Of a stretch of 22,500 nucleotides of DNA, positions 9,351-16,860 are shown piece after piece; the stretch's first letter is position 1, and the number at the start of each line of letters is the position of its first letter. Under the pieces are notes generated by a model that was not told the DNA's origin, did no database searches, and saw only the letters and a list, made by a program, of their open reading frames with translations. The position numbers and the translations under genes are program-made. The DNA is from Penaeus vannamei (lineage: Eukaryota; Arthropoda; Malacostraca; Decapoda; Penaeidae): assembly GCF_042767895.1 (NCBI RefSeq), contig NC_091570.1, forward strand, positions 37,297,785-37,320,284, read 5' to 3'.

Positions 9351-9659
9351 ACAGCGTCCCGTGAGAATATTGGCAACGCCCGCCCGCGCCCCGACCTCGG
9401 AAACCCAAACAGAACAACGTCCATCCACTGAGGAGAAAGAGAAAACAAAAAGTTGTGCCTCGCGATCGTTTGTACTCGGGGAACCATGACGTGGGGGTGG
9501 GGGGTGGGTGGGTGGGGGGGAGGGGGGTGTTCGGTCTTCCCCTTTCTATTTTACGAGATTAAGAGAATAAGTAACAGGGGGTCGCGCGGGGAGCGGGGGT
9601 GGGTGGGTGGGGGGGCAGGGGAAGGTTGCGGGCTGCTTGGACGTCGCCGTAATAAATTG
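9351..9659. other. Mostly unique island with two G-run clusters
   Basis: 9351-9490 is mixed, CpG-containing sequence. 9492-9528 and 9595-9624 are two similar G-run clusters (GGGGGTGGG and GGGTGGGTGGG words) separated by about 65 bp of ordinary sequence. Both satisfy the simple four-run G-quadruplex pattern on the plus strand. No gene recognised. Confidence 0.6.
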
Positions 9660-9697
9660 AAAAAAAAAATAAATAAAAATAAAATAAAAATAAAAAA
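9660..9697. repeat. A-rich (AAAAT)n tract
   Basis: A-run followed by AAATAAA and AAAAT units, directly after AATAAATTG. It looks like a decayed A-tail or a pentanucleotide repeat. The AATAAA-to-A-run distance of about 4 bp is shorter than usual for polyadenylation. Confidence 0.7.
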
Positions 9698-9850
9698 TGA
9701 GGCAGAGATTCACGTCAATGAAACGTTAAGTTATTGAATTCGAGGCGCGTGGACTGGCGTCTCGTTGGTGCCCCGGTCCGCCATTGTCCGGTGTTCGTAT
9801 GGGCGTGTCTCGTGCCGGCGCATAAAACCAACACCTCAGACGTCTCCCTC
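9698..9850. other. Unique island
   Basis: About 150 bp of GC- and CpG-rich mixed sequence between the A-rich tract and the ACATGCTAAAG array. No gene recognised. Confidence 0.45.
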
Positions 9851-10372
9851 ACCCCCCTCCCACATGCTAAGAGCCCCCTCACCCCTTCACCCCACCCCCC
9901 ACATGCTAAGAGCCCCCTCACCCCCTCACCCCACATGCTAAGAGCCCCCTCACCCCTTCACCCCCCTCACCCTACATGCTAAAGCCCCTCACCCCCATCC
10001 CCCACATGCTAAGAGCCCCTCACCCCACATGCTAAAGCCCCCTCACCCCCACCCCCCACATGCTAAAGCCCCCTCACCCTCTAACCCCCACCCCCCACAT
10101 GCTAAAGCCCCCTCACCCCCACCCCACCTCCTACATGCTAAAGCCCCCTCACCCCCACCCCCCACATGCTAAAGCCCCCTCACCCCCCACCCCCACCTCC
10201 TACATGCTAAAGCCCCCTCACCCCCACCCCCCACATGCTAAAGCCCCCTCACCCCCACCCCCACATGCTAAAGCCCCCTCACCCCCACCCCCACATGCTA
10301 AAGCCCCCTCACCCCCACATGCTAAAGCCCCCTCACCCCCTCACCCCCCACCCCTCCAACATGCTAAAAGCC
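9851..10372. repeat. ACATGCTAAAGCCCC minisatellite, 16 copies
   Basis: ACATGCTAA begins at 9862, 9901, 9933, 9974, 10004, 10027, 10058, 10097, 10133, 10164, 10202, 10233, 10263, 10293, 10317 and 10359. Spacing is 23-42 bp, most often 30-31. Each unit is a conserved 20-bp head, ACATGCTAAAGCCCCCTCAC, plus a C-rich tail of variable length. Early copies mostly read AAGAGCC and later ones AAAGCC, and units 10097-10232 alternate two tail types, so a dimeric subunit is present. The minus strand is a dense series of G5 runs (quadruplex-prone); the plus strand could form i-motif. The long plus frame is repeat-derived. Confidence 0.96.
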
Positions 10373-10600
10373 CAGCCAATCGCAACCCAACTTCGGGAAT
10401 CAAACGCAATCCGGTTCGATTTCCTTCGGCCGCTTCGACTCCAGGACAACTAAGTCGCTGGTTGGCTACGACGGGTTTAGAGCCTTTTTTTTATTTATCT
10501 TATTTTCCTTTTTTTCTTCTTCTTTTTTCTTGATATGGTGCTGCTTATTCGGCGAGTCATCCTGTACAACATCGCCGGAGATCATTTAACCGGAGTCTCT

Positions 10601-10658
10601 ATCTCGGGAGATGATCAGCATCGCCTTGACAATGGACGAGATTCGAATCTCGCTGATC
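10601..10658. other. Palindrome cluster
   Basis: Three overlapping dyads lie within 58 bp: ATCTC-GG-GAGAT (10601-10612); GATCAGC (10613-10619) with GCTGATC (10652-10658); and the perfect 16-bp palindrome CGAGATTCGAATCTCG (10637-10652). The RNA or single-strand form could fold as one branched hairpin. The inner palindrome contains TTCGAA, like a T-loop, but a 5-bp T-stem with a 7-nt loop does not fit. Confidence 0.6.
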
Positions 10659-11041
10659 GAATATTTTTGGTTTGCTTCTTTCTTCCTCTTTCGCTTTTTT
10701 ATTTTTATTTTTTTATTGGCCTTTTTATTTCCCATTTGTTTCTCTTTTTTTCCTTCTTTAGTTTGCTTACCATCCATATTTATTTATTTACCATTGGGAG
10801 CATTCCGGTCGTCCTTGAACCTACGACTCTAATCCCGTTGTCTGCAATAACGCTTCGCCCATTCCTGTCCCGCAGCCCCGCCCTCTGCAACCAACGGCAG
10901 AGAAACGAAGCTGTACCTGCAAGCCAAACAAAGAGAGAGACCCTTGTTTGTTTCTTTGTTTCTTTGTTTCTCCCATTGCGCAACCCGATCTTCGTTTTCT
11001 CTCGCGGGCAAAACCTCCGAGAGCCGTTTTCTACGAGGCTC

Positions 11042-11064
11042 GAGTGGTGCAGGGGAGACCACTC
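11042..11064. other. Hairpin-forming inverted repeat
   Basis: GAGTGGT (11042-11048) and ACCACTC (11058-11064) form a perfect 7-bp stem with a 9-nt loop. Outside it, pairing continues imperfectly. No T-run follows, so it is not a terminator-like element, and the function is unknown. Confidence 0.5.
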
Positions 11065-11204
11065 TAGACCCGTGTGTCCATTTTCTTCGTTGGTTTTTGC
11101 AGTCCGAGACAAGGGTATCGCGTGTCGGGGAACAGGTGTCCTCACTAGCATGGGTTATTTTCTGCTCTTTGGCCCCGCTCTTTTTTGTCTGGCTAGAGTC
11201 AGGC

Positions 11205-11208
11205 AGTG

Positions 11209-11245
<37 letters not shown>

Positions 11246-11500
11246 GTCTCACTCTCAGTCTCACTCTCAGTCTCACTCTCAGTCTCACTCTCGGTCTCAC
11301 CCATTCCCTCACTCTCTCATTCCCTCTCACTCTCTCATTCTCTCTCACTCTCAATCATTCTCTCTCACTCTCAATCATTCTCTCTCACTCTCAATCATTC
11401 TCTCTCACTCTCAATCATTCTCTCTCACTCTCAATCATTCTCTCTCACTCTCAATCATTCTCTCTCACTCTCAATCATTCTCTCTCACTCTCTCATTCTC
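11205..11500. repeat. Nested minisatellites: CTCTGT, 12-bp and 20-bp units
   Basis: Three successive arrays lie in one pyrimidine tract: (CTCTGT)n at about 11208-11229; a 12-bp unit AGTCTCACTCTC starting at 11245, 11257, 11269 and 11281; and seven exact copies of the 20-bp unit TCTCTCACTCTCAATCATTC at 11341-11480, preceded and followed by variant copies. The 20-bp copies are identical, which indicates recent expansion or homogenisation. The translated Ser/Leu/His repeat is not a protein. Confidence 0.95.
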
Positions 11501-11604
11501 TCACTCTCACTCTCTCTCTTTCTCTTTCTCTCTCTCCCTCTCTCTCTTTCTCTTTCTCTTTCTCTCTCTCTCTCTCCTCTCTCTCATTCTTTCTCACTCT
11601 CACA

Positions 11605-11661
<57 letters not shown>

Positions 11662-11669
11662 GAGAGAGA

Positions 11670-11745
<76 letters not shown>

Positions 11746-11756
11746 ATGAGAGAGAG
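11501..11756. repeat. Compound (CT)n-(CA)n-(GA)n locus with 19-bp inverted repeat
   Basis: (CT)n and (TTTCTC)n run to about 11590, then (CA)n of about 27 units (11606-11659), then (GA)n of about 40 units (11661-11740). The 19-mer CTCTCTCTCATTCTTTCTC at 11577-11595 is exactly reverse-complementary to 11738-11756, so the (CA)n and (GA)n sit inside a 142-bp loop. The (CT)n and (GA)n flanks can also pair with each other. Confidence 0.93.
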
Positions 11757-12090
11757 ATACGACACAGACAAAGCCAGGGACAGACAAACAAACCGAGGCA
11801 GAGACACAGCCAGAGCAAGGCAGGCTAAATGAGAGACGTCCCGACCCACAATAATTAATCTTGCCAGGGGTTCCTCAGTCCGCGTCTGAATCTTGCGGCC
11901 GGAGCGTCTTGGTTCCTTCTGAGGTGGAGGAGATGATAGATGAAAGAGGAGCATCTGCATCTGAGGGATTTTCGTGGGGAAGGAGGATGCTGGGACCCCG
12001 AGAAGGACGCGGGAGATGCGGGAGGCGCTGGCGTTTCTTTGGCGTACTCCCGGCATATCCTTGGGTCTTGGGGGAGTTCGGCTATAGTCA
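11757..12090. other. Unique island
   Basis: About 330 bp, starting with an A/G/C-rich GACAGACAAAC stretch and then GC-rich mixed sequence (11840-12085). Frames on both strands cross it but extend only into flanking microsatellites. No splice-site pair or domain is recognised. Nothing else is seen in it. Confidence 0.5.
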
Positions 12091-12092
12091 GG

Positions 12093-12344
<252 letters not shown>

Positions 12345-12482
12345 GTTGTTTTGGGTTACTGCTGTGTGTGTGTATTTGATTGTGTGTGTGTTTGTTTGTG
12401 TGTGCGTTTGTTTGTTTGTGTGTGTGAATTTGTTTGTGCGTGTACATGTATGTGTGTGTGTTTGTTTGTATGTGTGCGTTCT
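12345..12482. repeat. Interrupted (TG)n with TTTG units
   Basis: (TG)3-8 runs alternate with TTTGTTTG and TGCG. The 111-codon plus frame across it gives a Val/Cys/Leu stretch that mimics a membrane segment but is generated by TG repeats. Confidence 0.88.
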
Positions 12483-12660
12483 TTTTACAAAGAAGGGTTC
12501 TCTCGATCACAAGTCAATCAGCATAAAGAAGGAACTCCCCCTCCTTGCCTTTACCTACCTACCTCCCTCCTTACCCCCTACCCCCCTACCCCCCTCTTTC
12601 AAAAACCCGCGCAAGCAAGGTCATTCGTGACAAGAAGAGGAAGTTGAAGACGACCTCAAG
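12483..12660. other. Unique island with short C-rich patch
   Basis: Mixed sequence with a short (CTAC)/(CCCCCTA) patch at about 12553-12596. No gene recognised. Confidence 0.45.
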
Positions 12661-12950
12661 AAAGCATGAAGTAGGGTGGGTGACATATGTGGGGGTGGGG
12701 GTGGGGGTGGGAGTTGGGGGTATTAAGAGTTTGGGGATGTCGGGGAGGGGGAGGGGTTAATGGGAATGTGGGGATGTGGAGGGGAAGGGTAGTTGTGGGG
12801 AGAGGGGTACGGGAGTGTGGGGATGTGGGGGAGGGTGAGTTGTGGAGAGAGAGGTACCGGGAGTGTAGGGATGTGTCGGGGGGGGGTGTAGTTGTGGGGA
12901 GAGAGGGACCGGGAGAGTGGGGGGGGGTAGAGGGGAGGGAGAGAGCTCTT
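12661..12950. repeat. G-run cluster and 50-bp G-rich minisatellite
   Basis: 12691-12711 is GGGGGT x3 followed by GGG, a textbook four-run quadruplex pattern. From 12762 a unit of about 50 bp starting GGGAGTGTGGGGATGTG and ending GAGAGGGACC/GGTACC repeats at 12762, 12811, 12859 and 12911 (49, 48, 52 bp apart), with a partial earlier copy near 12729. About 3.5 copies in all. Confidence 0.88.
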
Positions 12951-13090
12951 GCCTGGGCATAGGATTTCGGTTATCTCAAGGATTAGTTAAGAGTAAAAGG
13001 GATTAGGTCGAGTTAAAATGAGGAGTCATAAGGATAAACGGAAGATTTGTGATAGCGGAGAGTTGTTCTTGCTATCAAAATGCATGACGA
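12951..13090. other. Unique island
   Basis: About 140 bp of mixed A/G/T-rich sequence. No feature recognised. Confidence 0.45.
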
Positions 13091-13253
13091 GCCTAAAGAG
13101 AGAGGGAGAGAGGGGGGGTAGAGGGAGAGAGGGGAGGGGAGGGGGAGGGAGAGGGAGAGGGAGAGGGAGAGGGAGAGGGAGAGGGGGAGGGAGAGGGAGA
13201 GGGAGAGGGAGAGGGAGAGGGAGAGGGAGAGGGAGAGGGAGAGGAAGAGGGTG

Positions 13254-13311
<58 letters not shown>

Positions 13312-13368
13312 AGGGAGGGAGGGAGATAGGGAGGGAGGGAGAGAGAGAGAGAGAGACAGAGAGCGAGA

Positions 13369-13400
<32 letters not shown>

Positions 13401-13430
13401 CAGAGAGAGAGAGAGAGACAGACAGAGAGA

Positions 13431-13482
<52 letters not shown>

Positions 13483-13560
13483 GAGACAGAGAGACAGAGA
13501 GAGAGACAGAGAGACAGAGAGACAGACAGAGAGAGAGACAGAGACAGACAGACAGACAAG
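13091..13560. repeat. (GGGAGA)n - (GA)n - (GGGA)n - (GACA)n purine array
   Basis: The hexamer GGGAGA repeats about 18 times at 13138-13248, then (GA)n (13257-13305), (GGGA)n (13305-13339), and mixed (GA)n with CAGA and GACAGA units to 13560. Overlapping frames on both strands (RE/GR and LS/LP repeats) are artefacts. Confidence 0.95.
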
Positions 13561-13660
13561 AAAAAAAAATAAAACAAAAACAAAAACAAAAAAAAACACA
13601 CCGACAAGTAGACAAACAACAACAAACAACTAAACACACACAAAAACAGAGAAACAAATC
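13561..13660. repeat. A-rich (CAAAA)n-like tract
   Basis: A-run, then AAAACAAAAACAAAAACAAA, grading into CACACAAACAAC words. Low complexity with no strict period. Confidence 0.65.
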
Positions 13661-13920
13661 ACAGCAACACACAGTAACACAACCCCGCAGATCCACAGAC
13701 AGCCAGACGGACAGGCAGAGGAGGCAAGAATGACCAGCCCTCCAAGAACAGCAATTATGAATAGAACGTACACGTGGCTCTTGCAATGCAACGTATCAAC
13801 TGCAGGGGCGGATCGCGAGAAGAAAGAACGACCTCTTCTCGCGACCAGTGTGGGAGGGAATCAGCTGACCGGCGGACAAGCAGAGGGAGTAAAAAAGAGA
13901 CGGAGAAACTGATGGATGAC
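13661..13920. other. Unique island containing a strong hairpin
   Basis: About 260 bp of mixed sequence. The only clear structure is the inverted repeat at 13813-13844. A 60-codon plus frame (13730-13912) of ordinary composition is present without recognisable content. Confidence 0.5.
13813..13844. other. Perfect 11-bp inverted repeat hairpin
   Basis: TCGCGAGAAGA (13813-13823) and TCTTCTCGCGA (13834-13844) pair perfectly around a 10-nt loop (AAGAACGACC). The stem is not simple repeat. It is unlike a histone 3' stem-loop (6 bp, 4-nt loop). Function unknown. Confidence 0.75.
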
Positions 13921-14046
13921 AGGGAGAGGGAGAGGGGGAAGGAGGGTGGAGGGAGGGAGGATGAGAGGGGGAGCGAAAGAGAAATAGAGGGAGGGAGGGA
14001 GGGAGGGAGGGAGGGAGGGAGGGAGGGAGGGAGGGAGGGAGGGAGG

Positions 14047-14134
<88 letters not shown>

Positions 14135-14150
14135 AAGAAAGAAGAAAGAA
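13921..14150. repeat. (GGGA)n and (GA)n microsatellite
   Basis: GGGAGA-rich start, perfect (GGGA)n of about 16 units at 13989-14052, and (GA)n of about 35 units at 14053-14123, followed by GAAA-interrupted repeat. Confidence 0.96.
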
Positions 14151-14420
14151 AGTGAGAGAGAAAAGTAGAATAAGGGACAGACAGACAGACAGAACCCGAT
14201 GACCCCGCACCCCTCCCCCCCAAAAAAAAGTGCCAGATCCTGCACTGACTTAAGCGGAAGACTTTTCCGCATAAGCAGTGCCATCAGCCAAGATGAGGGG
14301 GGAGGGGGGGGGGGGACTTGATAGGAGGCGGTCGAGGAGGGGGGGGGGGTAGAGCAGAGGACGCTATGAAGGATGCAGTACTAAATTAAGAGTGCCACGT
14401 CCCTTATAAACTAGTGGGCG
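14151..14420. other. Mixed island with hairpin and G-runs
   Basis: (GAAA) and (GACA)4 remnants to 14192, C-run and A-run near 14212-14229, the hairpin at 14242-14281, two long G-runs at about 14295-14314 and 14339-14349, and about 70 bp of mixed sequence. No gene recognised. Confidence 0.5.
14242..14281. other. 40-nt hairpin with near-complete stem
   Basis: GCACTG-A-CTTA-A-GCGGAA (14242-14259) pairs with TTCCGC-A-TAAG-CAGTGC (14265-14281) around the 5-nt loop GACTT. One bulged A and one A/A mismatch interrupt 16 base pairs. The sequence is non-repetitive, so the pairing is not a by-product of an SSR. It is shorter than a typical animal pre-miRNA (about 60 nt or more). It could be a fold-back element remnant or an RNA structural element. 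Confidence 0.75.
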
Positions 14421-14650
14421 AACTGACACGTGCAGGAGAACGGAAGGGAGCCAGGGACAGGAGGGCGAAAAGAAGGGGAGAGAAGTGTCCATGTGTTGGT
14501 GGGGAAGGAAGGGGATGGAGTGGGGAACAAACAGGGGAAGGAGGAAGGAGGGAAGGAGGGGGGTGTCATAAATCGGGGAGGAGGAGGAGGTATAGGAAAG
14601 AAGGTGTGGTGGGGATTACTGTGGGGGGTAGGGGGAGGCACTGAAAATCG
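14421..14650. repeat. Degenerate G/A-rich leader of the 14.6-16 kb array
   Basis: G- and A-rich sequence with scattered T/C and GGAGGAGG words but no strict period. It ends with GGCACTGAAAATCGGGAGG (from 14637), which is echoed at the far end of the adjoining array. Confidence 0.6.
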
Positions 14651-16050
14651 GGAGGCTGAGATGCAGGAAAGGGAAAAGAGGTGGAGGACACAGTGATGAA
14701 GGGAGGAGATGAAGGAGAGAGAGAATAGGTGGAGAGAATAGTGGTGAAGGAAAGGGAGAAGAGGTGGAGAGCACAGTGATGAGGGAAGGGAGGAGATGAA
14801 AGAGAGGAAGAAGAGATGGAGGGCACAGTGATGAAGGAAGGGAGGAGATGCAGGAAAGGGAGAAAAAGAGAGAGCAGTGAAAGAAAGGAGGGAGATGAAA
14901 GAGAGGAAGAAGAGGCGGAGGCCATAGTGATGAAGGGAGGAGATGCAGGAAAGGGAGAAAGAGAGAGAGCAGTGAAAGAAAGGAGGGAGATGAAAGAGAG
15001 GAAGAAGAGGCGGAGGGCACAGTGATGAAGGAAAGGAGGAGATGCAAGAAAGGGAGAAAGAGAGAGAGCAGTGAAAGAAAGGAGGGAGATGAAAGAGAGG
15101 AAGAAGAGGCGGAGGGCACAGTGATGAAGGGAGGAGATGAAGGAGAGGGAAAAGAAGTGGAAGGCACAATGATGAAGGAAGGGAGGAGATGCAGGAAAGG
15201 GAGAAAAAGAGAGAGAAGTGAAAGAAGGAGGGTGATAAAAGAGAGGAAGAAGAGGCGGAGGCCATAGTGATGAAGGGAGGAGATGCAGGAAAGGGAGAAG
15301 AGGTGGAGGGTACAGTGATGAAGGGAGGAGATGAAGGAGAAGGAAAAGAGGTGGAGGACACAGTGATGAGGGAAGGGAGGAGATGCAGGAAAGGGAGAAA
15401 AAAAGAGAGAGAGAAGTGAAAGAAGGGGGAGATGAAAGAGAGGAAGAAGAGGCGGAGGGCACAGTGATGAAGGAAAGGAGGAGATGCAGGAACGGGAGAA
15501 AAAGAGAGAGAAGTGAAAGAAGGCGGGTGATAAAAGAGAGGAAGAAGAGGCGGAGGACACAGTGATGAAGGAAAGGAGGAGATGCAAGAAAGGGAAAAAG
15601 AGAGAGAGAAGAGAAAGGAAGGAGGGTGATAAAAGAGAGGAAGAAGAGGCGGAAGGCACAGTGATGAAGGAAAGGAGGAGATGCAGGAAAGGGAGAAAGA
15701 GAGAGAGAGAAGAGAAAGGAAGGAATGTGATAAAAGAGAGGAAGAAGAGGCGGAGGGCACAGTGGTGAAGGAAAGAAGGAGATGCAGGAAAGGGAGAAAA
15801 AGAGAGAGAAGTGAAAGAAGGGAGTGATAAAAGAGAGGAAGAAGAGGTGGAGAGAATAGTGGTGAAGGAAAGGGAGAAGAAATAGAGGGCATAGTGATAA
15901 AGGAAGGAGAGGAAGAAGAGGCGGAGGGCACAGTGATGAAGGAAAGGAGGAGATGCAGAAAAGGGAGAAAAAAAGAGAGAGAGAAGCGAAAGAAAGGGGG
16001 GAGATGAAAGAGAGGAAGAAGAGGCGGAGGGCACACAGTGATGAAGGAGG
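14651..16050. repeat. Purine minisatellite with long (about 98 bp) and short (about 48 bp) units
   Basis: The anchor CACAGTGATGAAGG (or CATAGTG, ATAGTGG variants) begins near 14691, 14730, 14774, 14826, 14925, 15020, 15119, 15167, 15265, 15313, 15361, 15462, 15560, 15659, 15760, 15858, 15892, 15931 and 16036. Most gaps are 95-101 bp or 48 bp; the ends have 34-52 bp. The long unit is two related halves: one with GGAGGAGATGCAGGAAAGGG and GAAGTGAAAG, the other with GATGAAAGAGAGGAAGAAG and AGGCGGAGGG. Short units start like the first half and finish like the second, as expected from a recombination between halves. Minus-strand frames of 470-540 codons are open in all three phases because that strand is nearly all C/T; the plus strand is stopped in each unit by TGATGA. 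Confidence 0.93.
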
Positions 16051-16147
16051 GGGCACTGAAAAAATCGTGGAGGAGACGAAGGAAAGGGGTGGAGGGGGAG
16101 GAGGCGAAGGAAAGGGGGAGGGGAGGGGAGGAGGGAGGGGGGGGGAG
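16051..16147. repeat. G-rich distal edge of the purine array
   Basis: Begins with GGCACTGAAAAAATCGTGGAGG, like the proximal edge at 14637, and continues as AAGGGGGAGGGG words ending in a run of about ten G. The 16112-16137 part is imperfectly complementary to 16271-16297. Confidence 0.65.
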
Positions 16148-16265
16148 GGCAATGTCTCGGCGGACGGGGCAGTGTTAGATTACGTGCACAGCTCCGGCCA
16201 TGCCACGGCCCGAATGAATATACCAGACGAAGAGACCGCCGTCGCCACTTCGACTTCTTGTTACC
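16148..16265 (+). other. CpG-rich coding-like island, unrecognised
   Basis: A short balanced island lies between purine DNA on the left and pyrimidine DNA on the right. In the frame starting at 16151 there are 39 sense codons, 17 of which begin with G, with varied residues (begins NVSADGAVLDYVHSS). About a dozen CpG dinucleotides occur. Against a real exon: the upstream side is polypurine, so no pyrimidine tract or acceptor site exists on the plus strand, and the frame continues into poly-Ser/Pro repeat. I recognise no family. Confidence 0.2.
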
Positions 16266-16730
16266 ACACCCCCGTCCTCCTCCCTTCCCCTCCCCTTAGC
16301 ACCATCTCCTCCTCCTCCTGCTCCTCCTCCTCCTGCTCCTCCTCCTCCTCCCTACTCCCCCCTTACTCCTCACTTCCCTCCCTTCCCTTACCACCTCCTC
16401 TTCCTCCTCTTCCTCCCCCTCCTCCTCCTCCTCCTCCTCCTCCTCCACCTCCTCCTCCTCCTCCACCTCCTCCTCTTCCTCCCCCCTCCTGCTCCCTCCT
16501 CCCCTCCCTTCCCCTTACCACCACCACCACCACCACCACCTCCTCCTCCTCCTCCTCCCTACTCCCTTTACTCCTCACTCCCCTCCCTTCCCCTTACCAC
16601 CACCACCACCACTACCACTACCACCACCAACCATCACCTCCTACTCCCCCCTCCTGCTCCTCCTTCCCTCCTGCTCCTCCTCCCCTCCTCTTCCTACTCC
16701 CCTCCTCCTTCTCCTCCTCCATCTCACCTC
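16266..16730. repeat. (CCT)n/(CCA)n compound array with repeated TTACTCCTCACTTCCC module
   Basis: (CCT)n with TGC interruptions at 16305-16350 and 16400-16490, (CCA)n at 16518-16540 and 16596-16628. A module, CTTTACTCCTCACTCCCC leading to CCCTTCCCCTTACCACC, occurs near 16350-16393 and 16565-16600 with a partial copy at 16500-16521 (CTTACC at 16386, 16514, 16593). A 297-codon plus frame through it is Ser/Pro/His repeat. Confidence 0.9.
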
Positions 16731-16860
16731 CATTTATCATGTTCCTTCATTATTCTCCCTGCTCTCATCAGACCCATACATCTTTATTTTTTTCTCTCTC
16801 TCTCCATCTCCCTTTTTTCTCCCTCGCACAGCTCCGAAATTCCTGACTAAGGTGTGTCAG
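16731..16860. other. Short unique island
   Basis: About 130 bp. 16775-16831 is T/C-rich and ends CCCTCGCACAG, acceptor-like. 20 bp later AAG/GTGTGT is donor-like. Without a coding frame or neighbours this is not enough for an exon call. Confidence 0.35.

Larger units (their letters stand above)
10373..11204. other. Unique island of about 830 bp with palindromes, no recognised gene
   Basis: This is the longest stretch of ordinary composition in the middle of the window. It contains T-rich patches (10483-10530, 10676-10765), a palindrome cluster at 10601-10658, a hairpin at 11042-11064 and a (TTTGTTTC)n patch near 10945-10972. A 404-codon plus frame starts at 10535 but its second half is (CT)n. 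The 123-codon minus frame 11151-10780 has mixed composition and no family resemblance. Words resembling tRNA B boxes occur at 10423 (GGTTCGATTTCC) and 10641 (ATTCGAATC) without a proper cloverleaf. Confidence 0.5.

Noticed and set aside
7970..9487. 505-codon minus-strand frame with hexapeptide repeats, and the 451-codon plus frame opposite
   Set aside because: Both are open because of an 18-bp stop-free unit. The unit length is a multiple of three and varies by indels elsewhere, and there is no non-repeat domain.
10613..10658. tRNA gene at the TTCGAAT T-loop-like word
   Set aside because: No proper acceptor, D or anticodon stem can be drawn, and the T-stem does not pair around a 7-nt loop.
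14411..16152. Minus-strand frames of 472-541 codons
   Set aside because: All three phases are open across a nearly purine-free strand, and unit lengths of 95, 98, 101, 44 and 52 bp do not preserve frame.
16832..16851. 20-bp micro-exon between acceptor-like CGCACAG and donor-like AAG/GTGTGT
   Set aside because: Pyrimidine tracts are everywhere here, so acceptor-like sites are expected by chance, and no flanking exons exist.
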